The position numbers were made by a program, and so were the translations under genes. DNA of 38,230 bases from a virus: the IMG/VR virus record IMGVR_UViG_3300023109_000053, positions 1 to 38,230 of that record, one strand, 5' to 3'. Below, one piece after another: positions 17,701-27,883 of the stretch. The notes under the pieces were generated by a model. It was not told the DNA's origin, searched no databases, and worked only from the letters and a program-made list of their open reading frames with translations. The stretch's first letter is position 1. Each line of letters starts with the position of its first letter.

Positions 17701-20700
17701 GCCCTTCTTAGGAACCATTCTATCTTCTTTTAGATAGTTGGAATTAAATAGTACCACAGATCTTGGTTCAAATCTATTTTGAGGATCGTTTATATTAACG
17801 TCTACATGATTAAAAGTGCCTTTTTGACCTGCATCTTCTACATCTATACTACCTATTATGTCTAAGGCATTAATTTCATTTACTGCATAAGACTCACCTG
17901 CTGTGGAAGTATAAGAAGTAGCCCCGCCCGCCGCCGATTCAACGTCTAAAAAGTACTTACCGTTCGAGTATCGAATTAAACCATTGAAGTGCCCCAGCAT
18001 ACTGTTAATATTTGCAAATACAGGTCTTTTTGTATCAAGTACTACGTTAGTTTGGTGACGAGTAACCTCTCTTTGATTATGAGACTCCCATCCCATATAT
18101 CTCCAATACTTAACACTATCTGAATCATATAATTCATACCCAGAATTAAATAACTCGGAAGCAGTGTCATAAGACATTACTAGAGGATTTCCATCAAAGT
18201 TACCTATACCGGATCCTAAAGTAATAGTACTTGATCCACTACCTGAAACCTTTTCAAGATTGAAGGCGGTTACTACATTACTATTACTGTTAGCGCCACT
18301 TACTCCGTCCGCCGTTGCTTGGTATAAAGTACCTAGATTATAGTATAGTTCTCCGGTATAGAAGTATTTCCAATCTGCCCATCTATTACCAAGCTTTCCT
18401 ACTACGTCTGTAAAAGTAACTTGAGTTCTTGCAGTTCCATTAATTGTTACGGAAGAAACACTTTCCACAGTCCCTTGGAACAGTGTTTTTGAAGATACAG
18501 CATGTTTGTATACATCTCCTACGGTTATGGTTGCGGTAGTGCTAGATATAACTGTTACGTCAGATCTAGTATCGCACTTACGAGCTGCAGACAGGAAAGA
18601 ATCCATATCTAAATCGGCTTCTAAATCCAGACCCGCGCCATACCTAGAGCTGGTCATATAGTCTAAGAATTGAATTGCAGGGTTAATGCTTACTCTAATA
18701 TCATCGGCAGGAAATATCTTATAGGTATCTGAAGCTTTGGGAATATTATCATACTCCCATGCAGTATCTACAGTAGCAACTTTTGCTGAACCATTGTAAT
18801 CCGAAATAGTACGTCTTTGTACTGTTGTGCTACCATCTGCGTGTATATTTGTTAGCTCTATAGTTAAACCGTTATAGATATCATCAGTACTAGAAGCACT
18901 AGATGCTAGAGCTATACCGTCTCTTACAGTTACAAATTTATTTACAAGAGTCGAAGACCCTGTACCCGTACTGCCAAGACCTGAGATAACAGAACCTGAG
19001 TATGTAAACTCAAAACTGTTTAACCAATCAACTCCGCCTGTCAAGAAATTTCCGGTAGATGTTATTGATACTTTACGGCCTGCTGCTAGTGCTGCTTGAT
19101 ATGCTGCTGTTCCCGTACCTATATTGACTTCGGCCGAGTTATTATCGGAAGCTGCGGCTGCACTTGCTACTTGTCTCTGTAGAATCTCAGGAACTACGCC
19201 TGAGTTCTCAACGTGATTATGAGCTGCTACGTGATAGACTTTGCTACCACTTTGCATGTAAAAACTTGTTTCTGTAGTAGAACCTGTAGGATCACTAGCA
19301 AAGCGTACTCGTGTAGAAGTGGTTCCATCCATTCTAGTTAAAGTATATTTATCAGCAACAGTAGTAGTGGTAATAGTACTATTGTTACTAGTTTTTTTAA
19401 TAGTTACTGCTTCGCCTATATTAAACGAAGTAAGAGCAGTATCAGAAGACTCGTACCCTGCATGTTGCTCATAGGAATAATCATAATTATAGCATCTTAT
19501 TCCCTTACCCCTTACGACAAAATCTAAGGAAGGTATAGTTGTTTCACCTTCTCCAATTTCATAGTTTGCTACTACATACGCGGTATCTAGTAAAGCGTGA
19601 TTCGCTCCCCAGTAGTCTGCGGAGCCGCTGTAATACGTAGACCCTACTTTAAAATTACTAGCATTTTGTACGAGTACAGAGTTTGCTTTTTGCTCTGGCT
19701 TACCTGTATGTACAGTAAGACTCGCGGTCATAGGAGTGCTGAAAAAAGTAGATGTTTCATGGGTTAGACCAGAACCTTGGCTACTTGCGCCTCCTAAGTT
19801 AAAATTAGCTACAGGTAGATTTAAAGGCTCACTTCTAGCGTATGCTCCTCTGCCCTCTGAGTCCCATGTATTGAACCCTTGAGAAAATGAATGAGACAGT
19901 GCATTAAATGTTCCAGACCAACGATTCCTAGGTGTAAGAGTGTCCCCTCTATCCATTCGTCCGGAACAAAGTACGTCTATAGTGTTTTCAGATGTTTGGA
20001 CAGCGCGAGTATCAAAATCGTTAGAATCTATACATACTGAAGACGTGTCGTCCATGTAGATATCATAAATACCGCCTATCTCTCCCTCTGAGATTGCATA
20101 GGCCACAAAAACTTGTTTTGAGTCACTTGCTAAAGTGTCTACAAATACAGGTATGCTATCCAACTTATTTACACCATAAACCACGGGCAAATACTTTGCA
20201 TCTAGATTAAAGCGTAAATCTACTTCTCTGTCTACATCTACTTCGTACTCATAAGTTCTGTATTTCTTTGATCCTAACCAAGTTCTTTTCACAGTAGTTC
20301 TAATTCTACTTTCTTTAACCTGATAAGTAGAAACTAAATTAACAGCTTGCTCGCTATGTAAGAACCCTAAGTCAGTAGCATAGGACGGTCTATGAACGCT
20401 CTCTCTGTCTGGTCTATTATTTGCGTCTAAAGCTCTATGTTGGGCGTCAGAAGTAAGTCTACCACTAACTCTACTAAAATCTGACCAATGACTAGTGACA
20501 GACCACGACACACTGGCCGCAGAGGTAACATCATCAGTTAATTTTCCGGATGCAATTATACCTTTGAATAGTAGGTAAGGTTTGCCAATAATAAGTCCTT
20601 CAGAGTCTAGGTGCGCCTTATATACAAAAACATCTCTGTTTATGTAGCCGGCATAACTACTATCGCTACGAATATTTAGAATACCCTGAACTTCTGGACT

Positions 20701-21255
20701 ACAAAAATTTAAACTATAGACAACACCTGTTTCACTTGTAAGTGTGGACATACCTGTCACACTTGCAGTTTTATTGTCATTAGAAAAAGAGTTTATTCTT
20801 ATTTTTTTAGTATCATTATTACCGGAGCCACTTAGTAACTCTATTAAGTCTCCCTCTCTGAAGCCCGCTTCTACTAAATCTTGTGTAGCTGTAATGCTAG
20901 AAGCGGTTATATTTAGGCTAGTAATTAATGAGGTATTGAGAGCTGCAGCGGATACTTTTAAACTAATAGAAGACGTCTTAGCTTGAGTACTCTCTGACGT
21001 GTCCCCCACACTTATTAATTTATTTGCAATGTATGTTTGAGGTCCATTGTTATTATTTTGTACATCTTGTGACAGATCATCAAATACTATGTCTATAGAG
21101 CCGTCACTTATATAAGCGTAATCTGTTGCTTTACGGGCACTCTTGCCTCCTGTCGTTACGACAGGCTTTTCAAACTTAACAAGGTGTGCATACGCAAACG
21201 GTTCATTCTCTAGTAAAGAATCTACTAATCCGCTGTCTAAATCTCTTATTGCCAT
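14710..21255 (-). CDS. Giant tail-tip host-recognition protein with collagen, Hint and S74 domains
   Basis: The 2181-residue protein sits where lambda J lies. Residues about 855-875 ([19 protein letters not shown]) match the J-type tip hub, followed by hub strands to about 1285. A fibronectin type III domain spans about 1290-1375. Collagen-like G-X-Y repeats occupy 1528-1594 and 1738-1855. Between them, about 1605-1660, is a ChtBD3-like module (W..GGTY..GSVI..SSKVWAA...W). An Ig-like segment precedes Cys1954. Residues 1954-2100 form an intein-like Hint domain ([12 protein letters not shown] with His2017, FVVHN). Residues 2103-2181 are an S74 intramolecular chaperone with Ser2103 and Lys2108. 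It should sit at the tail end, bind the host surface, and process itself. It overlaps the GNAT-like gene by ten bases. Confidence 0.9.
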   Translation of the reverse strand: MAIRDLDSGLVDSLLENEPFAYAHLVKFEKPVVTTGGKSARKATDYAYISDGSIDIVFDDLSQDVQNNNNGPQTYIANKLISVGDTSESTQAKTSSISLKVSAAALNTSLITSLNITASSITATQDLVEAGFREGDLIELLSGSGNNDTKKIRINSFSNDNKTASVTGMSTLTSETGVVYSLNFCSPEVQGILNIRSDSSYAGYINRDVFVYKAHLDSEGLIIGKPYLLFKGIIASGKLTDDVTSAASVSWSVTSHWSDFSRVSGRLTSDAQHRALDANNRPDRESVHRPSYATDLGFLHSEQAVNLVSTYQVKESRIRTTVKRTWLGSKKYRTYEYEVDVDREVDLRFNLDAKYLPVVYGVNKLDSIPVFVDTLASDSKQVFVAYAISEGEIGGIYDIYMDDTSSVCIDSNDFDTRAVQTSENTIDVLCSGRMDRGDTLTPRNRWSGTFNALSHSFSQGFNTWDSEGRGAYARSEPLNLPVANFNLGGASSQGSGLTHETSTFFSTPMTASLTVHTGKPEQKANSVLVQNASNFKVGSTYYSGSADYWGANHALLDTAYVVANYEIGEGETTIPSLDFVVRGKGIRCYNYDYSYEQHAGYESSDTALTSFNIGEAVTIKKTSNNSTITTTTVADKYTLTRMDGTTSTRVRFASDPTGSTTETSFYMQSGSKVYHVAAHNHVENSGVVPEILQRQVASAAAASDNNSAEVNIGTGTAAYQAALAAGRKVSITSTGNFLTGGVDWLNSFEFTYSGSVISGLGSTGTGSSTLVNKFVTVRDGIALASSASSTDDIYNGLTIELTNIHADGSTTVQRRTISDYNGSAKVATVDTAWEYDNIPKASDTYKIFPADDIRVSINPAIQFLDYMTSSRYGAGLDLEADLDMDSFLSAARKCDTRSDVTVISSTTATITVGDVYKHAVSSKTLFQGTVESVSSVTINGTARTQVTFTDVVGKLGNRWADWKYFYTGELYYNLGTLYQATADGVSGANSNSNVVTAFNLEKVSGSGSSTITLGSGIGNFDGNPLVMSYDTASELFNSGYELYDSDSVKYWRYMGWESHNQREVTRHQTNVVLDTKRPVFANINSMLGHFNGLIRYSNGKYFLDVESAAGGATSYTSTAGESYAVNEINALDIIGSIDVEDAGQKGTFNHVDVNINDPQNRFEPRSVVLFNSNYLKEDRMVPKKGKVDSPYVTNYYNARVNAKQYLDQSRAGLKINFTLGPWAILLVAGDVIRITHPRFGWTNKYFRITNLNFKNNCLVQVTAEEHEENAYIVQADNPGDIVAVEGIAANLPAPAAPSNLSATQTDRGGIALSWTNITKFNPASYSVQIWRSNDNNRSNAKIVGISKGDVFTDAVTGAGKQTFYYWVRYAVLVVSQRSSGVAPREVFSTYFPASATGGQVGVSDGAQDAPVVNLTNDNVSIIAQANGVVSSFANSGTTITAFIGDVQLPYDGTAPYTEPSFRVTSVVASTGVTIDSTPTIGTNSYALGEITGFTQDVGTVSFTIVVTDSLGRANTYQRVQTITKSKRGIQGPQGAQGVPGPDGAPGEQGPQGVPGAQGPGGPTGPTGATGPQGVIGAQGPGGAAGSAGAAGPDGLSAFLFYNGAARTTLDNSPSISNWSSGGTYALGSVIQHSSKVWAATQAHTGRSTVPQSDTSFWVQVFAGGSSAVSDMTKLTPTFYNGAQGYWFTVDEQTSSRWFANATQISGGVTGVTHTIIGTALNSTALVSGSFGDPLITEGQTGPTGATGPQGNQGPTGPTGSQGLTGSPGPQGPQGPQGNTGPTGATGPSGAAGGTGPVGPQGATGPAGAQGPAGPQGPQGPNGPAGPLGPAGGAGNPGPPGGQGPQGPQGPPGPSGVSPTAVSASKSSVTFANRSSSQTVTWTRQTGTTTSTASVVASSASTADTVSWASTAPSGWTNTRNGQNSVAATCSMKYNNVSASCVAYYVDIDIGPIGCFIAGTPVCLQDGSFKNIVDVKAGDKVRGENDSINTVLKNESVEFPFDDLYGINEQEPFFTANHPFLTKDGWKAVDPELTSIIDGKEVADILVGKLQVGDILIKDEGGEEVLSALTKRPLEESEKTVYNLSTDGTSTYTANSFVVHNKSSDVRLKKNIKFLKWFKGQNIYSWDWNELADSLGIAGPTIGVIAQEVIKTRPDLVSIDDAGYYTVNYQELGINYKVLTWT
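14956..15396 (-). other. Intein-like (BIL/PT-type) Hint domain in the tip protein
   Basis: This segment encodes residues 1954-2100 of the tip protein. Block A begins CFIAGTPV with Cys1954, block B has TANH (Thr2014, His2017), and the end is [11 protein letters not shown] with His2099-Asn2100. At 147 residues there is no room for a homing endonuclease. The +1 residue is lysine, not Cys, Ser or Thr, which fits bacterial intein-like (type A) cleavage domains better than a splicing intein. Confidence 0.85.
15691..16044 (-). repeat. Collagen-like repeat tract 2 of the tip protein
   Basis: About 39 consecutive G-X-Y triplets (residues 1738-1855), rich in GPQ, GPT, GPA and GAT. Such tracts form trimeric collagen helices and make stiff fibre shafts. 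The GC-rich DNA here contrasts with AT-rich surroundings. Confidence 0.93.
16474..16674 (-). repeat. Collagen-like repeat tract 1 of the tip protein
   Basis: About 22 G-X-Y triplets (residues 1528-1594). Several have proline in the Y position (GVP, GAP), the usual target of collagen prolyl-4-hydroxylases. Confidence 0.92.
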
Positions 21256-21980
21256 TACTGTACTTCTTCTAGGCTTAACGAAAACTGATATAAGTTATCT
21301 GTATTTAATGAATATTGTTGAACGTCTTTTGCTATTACTTTGATTAACGGATTATGAAAAACAAAGTCATCAGCTGCAGCTACTGCCTTCTGCAATCCTG
21401 GTACAAAATGAATTCTTACTTGACTAGAGGTAGGCTGTGGTTGTCCACTTTGATAATCACTACTATTCTCTACCCGAGTTACCATGTAAGTTTTGGTGTG
21501 ATTTGAGTTAGATCCGTCTATAGTAAATAAATCGCCAGGAAGAGGAGTTTTATTAGTAGTATTGCTATAACCACCTTTACCTAATAGAGCTTTGGTAGCT
21601 CCTGCAGCTAAAGTTGATGTAGCGTCTAGATTAACTGTATCTGTCCAATTAGCAAAAGATATATCTTGAGGGACTCTATGCTGAGGTAGAGACACATAAA
21701 AAGGGGTTAGACCACCTCTTTTACCTAAAATAAAAGTATAGATATTTTCAAAATCTGCTCTTATCATTGGATTATACTTAATGTTTATTGTCCACTTATG
21801 GGCGGCTACTGCACGTGCGAGCAGCCTTCCTGAGTTAGTAAAATCTTTAATAATGGGCTGATTAGAAGTCAGCTGGACTGACGCAAACCCCGGGCCTGCG
21901 TCTCCTGCTACTTGACCTGCTGTTCCAATAGCATTATTTGGATCAGGTAAAACATTTTGAAAATTTGCAAATTGTGCCAT
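21255..21980 (-). CDS. Distal tail protein / tail-tip adaptor (probable)
   Basis: This 241-residue protein lies between tape measure and the giant tip protein, the usual site of the distal tail (Dit-like) or lambda M/L-type proteins. It has a Gly-rich start, a strand-helix-strand unit ([21 protein letters not shown]), a [15 protein letters not shown] turn, and C-terminal strands ending [10 protein letters not shown]. Such proteins form the ring linking tube to tip fibre. Both ends are coupled by TAATG overlaps. Function rests on position and weak pattern, not on a firm signature. Confidence 0.68.
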   Translation of the reverse strand: MAQFANFQNVLPDPNNAIGTAGQVAGDAGPGFASVQLTSNQPIIKDFTNSGRLLARAVAAHKWTINIKYNPMIRADFENIYTFILGKRGGLTPFYVSLPQHRVPQDISFANWTDTVNLDATSTLAAGATKALLGKGGYSNTTNKTPLPGDLFTIDGSNSNHTKTYMVTRVENSSDYQSGQPQPTSSQVRIHFVPGLQKAVAAADDFVFHNPLIKVIAKDVQQYSLNTDNLYQFSLSLEEVQ

Positions 21981-24900
21981 TAGTATCTACTCACTCCACC
22001 TGCAGATTGTGTAAACGTTGAAGTGTCTACGTCTTCTACAAAGTCCTGCCCATATGTATTGGCGGCCTGTCTAATCATTCCTATGATATTTCCTCTTTGC
22101 GCGACAAGTAGGTCTTCTACTCCGGATGCGTCTACTGTATTGATATTGAAGCTCACATTACTTACTCCGCCTGCTGCGATGTCATCATTAGGAACTATTC
22201 TGCCTGGCATTTCAGGAACAAATAACTCTGGCCCTTGCTCTCCTACTACGAAGCCGGTATTGCCTCCTTCAGCTCTATTCTTGTATCCAGAGAAAGCGGG
22301 CTTAAATGAGTCCATGCCGCCAGTACCTGATTCTCCTCTAGAGTACGCAAGCTCTCCTCTTGCTCCTCTTGACTTAGCTAGATCGGCAGTGCTATTTCTA
22401 TCGCCGAGACTTACAGAAGAAGCCCCTCCTGCGGACCCAACCCCTGCACCGCCACCTTGATAGGAGCTGGAGGCTATTATACCCATCTGTTTAGCACCCA
22501 TAGCTACAACAAGTCCTGCTAACATTGCACCTACAATAGGCCCAGCTATAGGGCCTAACACTTGAGCGGAAGCATATGCTTGTAGTGCACCTGTAGCTGT
22601 AGCTATAACCGTTTGAGCCATTTGCATCTTTTTATTTTGTTCAAACGCTTTTTTCTTTTCTGCGTCTTTCTTCTTCTCCATAGAAGCCAGTTTGCCTAAT
22701 GATTCTTTTGACTTACCATCTCTCTTCTTCTCTGCTGCAATTTCATTGTCTATCTGGCGAATTCTTGCATCAGAAGCTGCTTTTTGTACTTCTGCATAAG
22801 TATTAAGCATAGCGCTTGCTACAGCCATACCCCCTATTATTTTTTGACTAAGGGAAGACTCGGAGTCTAAGTTTAGCAACGCATTTAATGATCCAGTAAC
22901 ATTTGCAATTCCGCCTGTTAGGGCTGCCATTAACTCGCCATTTTCTCCTAGTCTTTTAAACTGTGCGTGAAGGTTATCAAAAGTATCCGTGACCCCGCCC
23001 AATAGACCTTGAAAGTTTTTTAAGTGCTCTCCTTCTAAATAGGGAGGTATAGAGCCTATATCGGTTATTGCATCTCCAAGGGAAGAGCCGGATCTCCTAC
23101 TTAACTCATTAGCGGCTGCTACTTGTTTCGTAACCTTGGCTATTTCTAAACGGATCTCTAAAAGCTCTCTTTCTCTCTTTAGTCTTTCTTTTTCGGGTCC
23201 CTCACTCTGTATCATTATCTCCGCGTCTTTGAGGTGTAGATTATTTAAAGATTCTTGAACTTTTGCTTGAGCAGTTAAATTCTCTTTCTGATAGCCTACG
23301 GCCAGGGACGCTCTCAACGTATCTTTTGCGTTCTTGTGTTGGGCTTTCTGTAGCGCAATAAGTTTTTCACGAAACTCTTCGGTAGTAACGCCTGTCCCTG
23401 CTAAAGCCTCATTATATATTTTCAACGCTTCTGCCTGAGCCTCTAGGCCTAGTCCTAGTGTATCAATACCCCCTACTACTCCGTCCGCATTTGCCTTCAG
23501 AGAATTAAGCTCTCTAATTGCGACAAAAATATCTCCACTTCCCAAACTGTCCCTTAAAGAAGTTTTAATTGTCTTGAGACCTTCCCTTAAAGCTTGTAGA
23601 CCACTATTTACAGCAGCTCCAGCAGTTTCTAGCTCTATTAAAGTTTCTATGTCCGATTGCGTAAAAGCGTCCTTTGCTATTATACTTTGTAAGGTTGTAG
23701 CGTATTTGCTTGATACACCATCTAATGAAAGTAGAGCATCTTTTAGTGTAGTTATTGCGGCAGCCCTGTCAGTTTCTGAAAATAGTGCTCTTTCTACTAT
23801 TTTAGGTGGAGCGCCCGCGTTTACTGGATCCGTGCCTGTGGGTAGTTCGTTTTGCCCTGGTTCTAATTTACCTATACCTTCGCTATATTTCCTGGTGGCT
23901 AATAGAGCTTGTAAACTACTAGATACAGAGAGTTGGGTTACTGCTTTAGCTTGACTTCCTACTTTGTCTAGGCCCTCAGGCATCAGTTTCAACCCGTCAT
24001 TAATTTCATTTAAATCTGCTTTCAAGATAGCTACAGCCTCGTTAAAACGATCTAAAGCTTCTGCTGAAGCATTAGTATGCGCCGCATTATCTTGCATATT
24101 TTTAGCAAACGCTCCAAGCGAGGACCTATTATACGAATCAGCAAACGTAGTAGAAGCTGTGGAGAGGTAGTCAAACTCCTTTGCAAGGTTGCTAAGTACA
24201 GGCTTAGTTTCATCTAAGCCTTTATAGCCTGCTGCCATATCACTGATGAATTCTACCATAGGAAACTTCTTTGGAGAAACTTCATTTACAGCCTTTAAAA
24301 ACTTGTTAACTTTTTCAACTACGGAGTTTATAATCTGGTCCAGACCTTCAAGAATATTTCTAGCGGCGTCATTTAAGGATACTGCTATAGTATGGGGTAT
24401 GCCCCTAAAAACATCGATGACGCTATCAGAAAAGCTAAGAAATCCTTCTATTAAGTAGTTAATGGAGGGAGTTGCTACTTGTTTTATTTTATCCGCAAAA
24501 CTAACTATACTAATTGTTATATCATAGAAGTTCTCTTTAAGAGTCTTAAACATCTCTATTATCATTGTTAAAATGCCAATAAATCCTGCTAACTTAAATG
24601 CTGCACCAACTGCTTTTCCTACTAAGCCTATGCCTTTTGTGACTGTCTTTAGTGCGCCGACTCCTTTAGTTTTTAAGTAACCAAAAAATCTAGTGGCCTG
24701 TAGTCTGCCTACTACAAAAGTATCTTTTATTGCTCGCCCTAAAGTACGAGACTTTACTTCCATACTGGTAAAGGACTTGTTGAAATCTCTAACAAGTTCT
24801 ATATTTACACCCTTAAATACGCCTTTAGTAATTTCACCATGTCTTCTATAAGAATGCTCTGCATCTGCCAGTACTTTCTTTAGTTGTCCTTTCTGAGCAG

Positions 24901-26053
24901 GGGATAAAGCTACTCCTTGGTTTACTTTTTGAACAAGCTTACTTCCATCTCCTTTTGAAGCCTTTAACAGCTCGCTAGAGCTTGACTTTATAGAGGTTAT
25001 CTTTCTGGACTGTACATCTGCTTCTGCAGCTTTTACTGCGGCCCTGTACTCTTCGAGATCTTGTTTAGCCTTAGCTAAGCTTGTGCTAGACTGCTCTTCC
25101 ATCTCACTAATTTTATTTGTCAAACCTTCCATAGGTATAGCAGCTTTAAGAATGCTAAGCCCTAGCAATCCGAAAACGGCAACGGCAGCAGCTCCAGATC
25201 TATTAATAAGATTGGCTATACCTTCGAATAGGGGCAATACATATTGTGCTCCTGTCTTTACTAGGTCCTCTAAGGTTTTGGCTAATTTAACAAAAGGATT
25301 ACTAGCAGCCTCAACATCCCCAAACAAAGTATTAAGTTGTCTTTGAGTTTCTATCAGTACTGCTTGGCTTCTTTGAAAATCGTTTAACTCGTCTCTGTTT
25401 AGACTGATTGCTTCTGCGTATCTTCGAGTCGCATCCTCCAATCTTAGTGTAATACCTAATTCGTCTAATAGCTCTGGCTCAGCTTTTGAAGCACCCCTAA
25501 CTAATCTGTCAAAAGAGTCAGCAAAATCTCTACCCAATGCAGTAGAAGCTTTTCGTGCTCCCTTCGCTAAGTCTTCTAACTGCTTGGGGGAGAAACCCTT
25601 AGCTAATCCGATTGCGGAAGCGGAAGCTGCTTCTTGGAATCCAAGCATTCCATCAGATGCTTCTCTTAATCTATTAGTAATAGATCCTAGAGCTGCTCCT
25701 GTATTTCTAGCAAAAGCTAGTTGGGACTGCTCTAATATCTTTACATCTGCTGCATTTTTCAAAAATCCGAAAGCGGCAGTTAAAGCAAATATATTAGCAG
25801 CTAATACTGCATAAGCAGGTACTAGGCCTCCCCCAATTGTTTGAGCCTGTTTAGCAAAACCTTTAGTAGAGTTAGCCCCTAATTGTGCGGTGCCTTTTTC
25901 TAGCTTATTATAGCGGTTCTTTCTAGTACTTAGTCTATCCGTAGAATTAGACAGCTTATCGGTAGCGGCTGCTGCATTTTTTGCATCTTTTGCAACGACA
26001 TTAAGAGACCCGTTATCGTCTACTTTGATTGTCAACTTTACTGTATTAGCCAC
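21980..26053 (-). CDS. Tape measure protein
   Basis: The 1357-residue protein sets tail length; using about 0.15 nm per residue from known siphoviruses, the tail would be roughly 200 nm. It starts at GTG 26051-26053, overlapping the previous TAG. A charged N-terminal helical region precedes a hydrophobic segment at about 76-98. Further hydrophobic stretches are near 280-305, 485-510 and 1165-1190, alternating with long coiled-coil-like regions (many A, K, E, L). The C-terminal GEQGPELFVPEMPGRIVPN, around 1266-1285, is a common end motif of tape measures. No muramidase or peptidase motif is evident. The TAA overlaps the distal tail ATG. Confidence 0.93.
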   Translation of the reverse strand: MANTVKLTIKVDDNGSLNVVAKDAKNAAAATDKLSNSTDRLSTRKNRYNKLEKGTAQLGANSTKGFAKQAQTIGGGLVPAYAVLAANIFALTAAFGFLKNAADVKILEQSQLAFARNTGAALGSITNRLREASDGMLGFQEAASASAIGLAKGFSPKQLEDLAKGARKASTALGRDFADSFDRLVRGASKAEPELLDELGITLRLEDATRRYAEAISLNRDELNDFQRSQAVLIETQRQLNTLFGDVEAASNPFVKLAKTLEDLVKTGAQYVLPLFEGIANLINRSGAAAVAVFGLLGLSILKAAIPMEGLTNKISEMEEQSSTSLAKAKQDLEEYRAAVKAAEADVQSRKITSIKSSSSELLKASKGDGSKLVQKVNQGVALSPAQKGQLKKVLADAEHSYRRHGEITKGVFKGVNIELVRDFNKSFTSMEVKSRTLGRAIKDTFVVGRLQATRFFGYLKTKGVGALKTVTKGIGLVGKAVGAAFKLAGFIGILTMIIEMFKTLKENFYDITISIVSFADKIKQVATPSINYLIEGFLSFSDSVIDVFRGIPHTIAVSLNDAARNILEGLDQIINSVVEKVNKFLKAVNEVSPKKFPMVEFISDMAAGYKGLDETKPVLSNLAKEFDYLSTASTTFADSYNRSSLGAFAKNMQDNAAHTNASAEALDRFNEAVAILKADLNEINDGLKLMPEGLDKVGSQAKAVTQLSVSSSLQALLATRKYSEGIGKLEPGQNELPTGTDPVNAGAPPKIVERALFSETDRAAAITTLKDALLSLDGVSSKYATTLQSIIAKDAFTQSDIETLIELETAGAAVNSGLQALREGLKTIKTSLRDSLGSGDIFVAIRELNSLKANADGVVGGIDTLGLGLEAQAEALKIYNEALAGTGVTTEEFREKLIALQKAQHKNAKDTLRASLAVGYQKENLTAQAKVQESLNNLHLKDAEIMIQSEGPEKERLKRERELLEIRLEIAKVTKQVAAANELSRRSGSSLGDAITDIGSIPPYLEGEHLKNFQGLLGGVTDTFDNLHAQFKRLGENGELMAALTGGIANVTGSLNALLNLDSESSLSQKIIGGMAVASAMLNTYAEVQKAASDARIRQIDNEIAAEKKRDGKSKESLGKLASMEKKKDAEKKKAFEQNKKMQMAQTVIATATGALQAYASAQVLGPIAGPIVGAMLAGLVVAMGAKQMGIIASSSYQGGGAGVGSAGGASSVSLGDRNSTADLAKSRGARGELAYSRGESGTGGMDSFKPAFSGYKNRAEGGNTGFVVGEQGPELFVPEMPGRIVPNDDIAAGGVSNVSFNINTVDASGVEDLLVAQRGNIIGMIRQAANTYGQDFVEDVDTSTFTQSAGGVSRY

Positions 26054-26373
26054 TATTTTTTTCTCTTTAGCTTATCATGCTGCTTCTTTAATTGTTCAGA
26101 AGACTTTTTGATAGCTCTTGCGTCTAGCCAGGATAAAATATCTAAAAAGAACTCTTTATCCTCTATAACGTGCAACTCTAAGTAATAAACAAGATTCGTA
26201 TAATCTTTACCTACATATCCTATCTCTGGGTACATTCTGTCTCCCAGAGAATTAAAAGTACTTATAGCGTCAAGCACTATATCAGGGAAATCTTCCCATG
26301 CGGGAGGCACTTCTGAATCTATAGGCTCTTTGCCTAATTGCTCCATCATCATGAAGTACTTGTCTTGGGTCAT
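26053..26373 (-). CDS. Tail assembly chaperone, T-like
   Basis: The 106-residue protein lies between the G-like chaperone and the tape measure. It contains MMMEQLGKEPIDSEVPPAWEDFP, quoted here as EQLGKEP and PPAWEDFP, then a helical region with aromatic residues (NLVYYLELHVIEDKEFF) and a very basic C-terminus (KKQHDKLKRKK). That pattern recurs in marine phages just before the tape measure. It starts ten bases after the upstream stop with a poor ribosome binding site. Expression as the tail of a frameshifted G-T fusion is therefore attractive, though separate translation is possible. Its TAG overlaps the GTG start of the tape measure by one base. Confidence 0.68.
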   Translation of the reverse strand: MTQDKYFMMMEQLGKEPIDSEVPPAWEDFPDIVLDAISTFNSLGDRMYPEIGYVGKDYTNLVYYLELHVIEDKEFFLDILSWLDARAIKKSSEQLKKQHDKLKRKK

Positions 26374-26383
26374 CCCCGTTTCA

Positions 26384-26833
26384 CTATTCTGGAATAGTTT
26401 TTCCAGCCGGCTTATTGTTTGGCTTTTTTGATCTTGTACGAAAGTTTTCTAAATCAAAGACTACCTCATTGAGCCAAGTATCAAATTCAGTTGAGTTACT
26501 AACTAGTACTTCGGCGTTGTCTATAGTATATTCCACTTCTGTTCCAGGATCTGTACTTTCTGTATCTACTAAGATAAGAGTTTCTAAATGTTCTACAGTT
26601 AACCCTTTCCAGTTTTTTACGCTTTGCTTGGCAAATTCTATAATAAATCTTTCTTCGTCCAAGTTCTCTACGACCTGTCTAGTTTTTCTATCGAATTTGT
26701 TAGTAGTGCATTTTTTCCTCAATTGAGTTAATTCTTTTCTTGAAAGATTTGCTACTTCTACGGAGAATCCTTCTAATCCAGGAAAGTCCATCCATACGGC
26801 CTTAGTATCGACCATTAATTTTTTAAGTTCCAT
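26384..26833 (-). CDS. Tail assembly chaperone, G-like
   Basis: The 149-residue acidic protein lies directly before the tape measure region, where the lambda G / GT chaperone pair lies. It has a beta-rich start (AVWMDFPGLEGFSVEVANLS), a helix with RKELTQLRKKC, then EERFIIEFAKQSVKNWKGLTVE, a pattern seen in G-type tail chaperones that bind the tape measure. The C-terminal tail is basic and contains the candidate slip site (A-run 26424-26429, codons 135-137). If frameshifting occurs, a 259-residue fusion with the next gene is made. Not a virion component in known homologues. Confidence 0.72.
   Translation of the reverse strand: MELKKLMVDTKAVWMDFPGLEGFSVEVANLSRKELTQLRKKCTTNKFDRKTRQVVENLDEERFIIEFAKQSVKNWKGLTVEHLETLILVDTESTDPGTEVEYTIDNAEVLVSNSTEFDTWLNEVVFDLENFRTRSKKPNNKPAGKTIPE
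26421..26431 (-). other. Candidate programmed frameshift site between tail chaperones
   Basis: TCA-AAA-AAG-CC near the end of the upstream chaperone gives a six-A run. The downstream gene's frame is open from just after a TAG about 30 bases before this run, through the upstream stop, and into its ATG. A +1 slip of lysine tRNA from AAA to AAA is fully matched; -2 is the alternative. The -1 frame stops within four codons. The downstream ATG lacks a well-spaced SD sequence. Confidence 0.5.
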
Positions 26834-26849
26834 TTTTTAACTAAACTCC

Positions 26850-27740
26850 TCAGTTTGTTACATATTTAAATATTGTGGCTAGAGAACTTGAATTATCGGT
26901 AATTCTCCAGTCATAGTTTTGAACAAATACATCTCCCGTACCCATTCTATTTGTGAAAGTACTAGTTGCTGAACCTACCTGAAACCCTCTAAATTGAGTC
27001 CCTGAGAGTCCGTTCCCTGCTTTTATCTCCAAAGGCAAGGAGCTATTCCAGGTCTGTACATTACTAGTAGTTGTATCGGCAAGATACTGAGTGATAGAAC
27101 CCGCAAGTATTTTCTTTTTAATATAATACAAATCTGGGTACATAGTGTTTACAGCAGCAGCTACAGATAAAGAAGCGTTAACAGTTTCATAGGGTAACCA
27201 CTCTATATCATTCTGTAACTCGACCGTAACTGAGACAATATCTGTAAGGGAGGCACCACCTAATGTCACTTCCAATTTAGGGTTGGTAACAAAAGTTTTA
27301 GTGGCAGATCTAGACTGAAGATTACCTAATACAGATACTCCTCTAGTTAGTTTAGATGCTTCTCCTTGAATTGCAATACTCAGGGGTTGTGATCTCTCGA
27401 TTACAAAACTACCATTTGTCATTACACATTTTTCAAGCTTAAAAACATCTGTGGGTGTTTGAACATATATATCAAACGACGAAGTACTTATAAGCAAAGA
27501 CTCTACAATTGTAAAATCTGCTTCTTCTATGGCGTAGATTTCAAAGTCAAAATTAGCGGCCTTAGCTGTAGTAATTGAGCTTCCTTCAAAGTAATCGCCA
27601 GGGTTATGCAAAGTTTTCACTGCGTAACTCTTTTCTGCAAAGCTTTGAGACATAGATATATCTTTTACATCTAGCTTATAACGACTTCCGTTATGAACTA
27701 AGTAAACATCTGCTTCTCTCTTAAAATTATAACTTGGCAT
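26850..27740 (-). CDS. Second tail-tube-like protein
   Basis: The 296-residue beta-rich protein begins with paired strands (DVYLVHNGSRYKLDVKDISM) and continues with FEIYAIEEADFTIVESLL, a pattern shared with tube and tube-initiator proteins. Order (after the tube gene, before the chaperones) fits a second tube or tail-tube-like subunit. It could be a minor tube, a tail-tip adaptor ring, or the true main tube with the 428-residue protein as its partner. It is the first gene after P2, with a poor SD sequence. Function is by context plus weak fold resemblance. Confidence 0.6.
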   Translation of the reverse strand: MPSYNFKREADVYLVHNGSRYKLDVKDISMSQSFAEKSYAVKTLHNPGDYFEGSSITTAKAANFDFEIYAIEEADFTIVESLLISTSSFDIYVQTPTDVFKLEKCVMTNGSFVIERSQPLSIAIQGEASKLTRGVSVLGNLQSRSATKTFVTNPKLEVTLGGASLTDIVSVTVELQNDIEWLPYETVNASLSVAAAVNTMYPDLYYIKKKILAGSITQYLADTTTSNVQTWNSSLPLEIKAGNGLSGTQFRGFQVGSATSTFTNRMGTGDVFVQNYDWRITDNSSSLATIFKYVTN

Positions 27741-27756
27741 TGGTTCTTGGCTCTAA

Positions 27757-27773
27757 GAGAATAAAGCATTCTC
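27757..27773 (-). other. Leader hairpin between P2 and the second tube gene
   Basis: GAGAAT and ATTCTC form a perfect six-base-pair stem with a five-base loop in the short 5' leader of the P2 transcript. The gene that follows at 27740 has no clear SD sequence. The hairpin could modulate initiation or mRNA stability; this is inference. Confidence 0.4.
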
Positions 27774-27790
27774 ACTTTTGATGAATCTAT

Positions 27791-27819
27791 ATTATAAGGG
27801 AGGTAAGGAAAAATGTCAA
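27791..27819 (-). promoter_or_regulatory. Sigma-70-type promoter P2 (tail genes)
   Basis: TTGACA at 27814-27819 and TATAAT at 27791-27796 with a 17-base spacer form a perfect consensus, preceded by GAAAAATAAATC. It follows the terminator and would restart transcription for the second tube-like gene, chaperones, tape measure and tip. Confidence 0.9.
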
Positions 27820-27840
27820 GATTTATTTTTCCTTGGTCAA

Positions 27841-27864
27841 ATAAAAAGGGGCCGAAGCCCCTTT
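27841..27864 (-). terminator. Intrinsic terminator after the first tube gene
   Basis: AAAGGGGC and GCCCCTTT pair around a TTCG tetraloop (minus-strand sense), followed by TTTTTAT. This is a textbook rho-independent terminator on the minus strand, 20 bases after the tube gene stop and directly before promoter P2. Confidence 0.9.
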
Positions 27865-27883
27865 CATACCCAACAATTTTGTA

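Noticed and set aside
22023-22460. 145-residue plus-strand ORF opposite the tape measure gene
   Set aside because: It lies wholly inside a strong minus-strand gene, is low in recognisable pattern and has no ribosome binding site or partner genes; the same holds for the other plus-strand ORFs, such as 10986-11348, 4719-5024, 26415-26726 and 30036-30368.
26421-26431. Classical -1 frameshift at A-AAA-AAG
   Set aside because: The heptamer is present, but the -1 frame reaches TAA within four codons and does not join the downstream gene.
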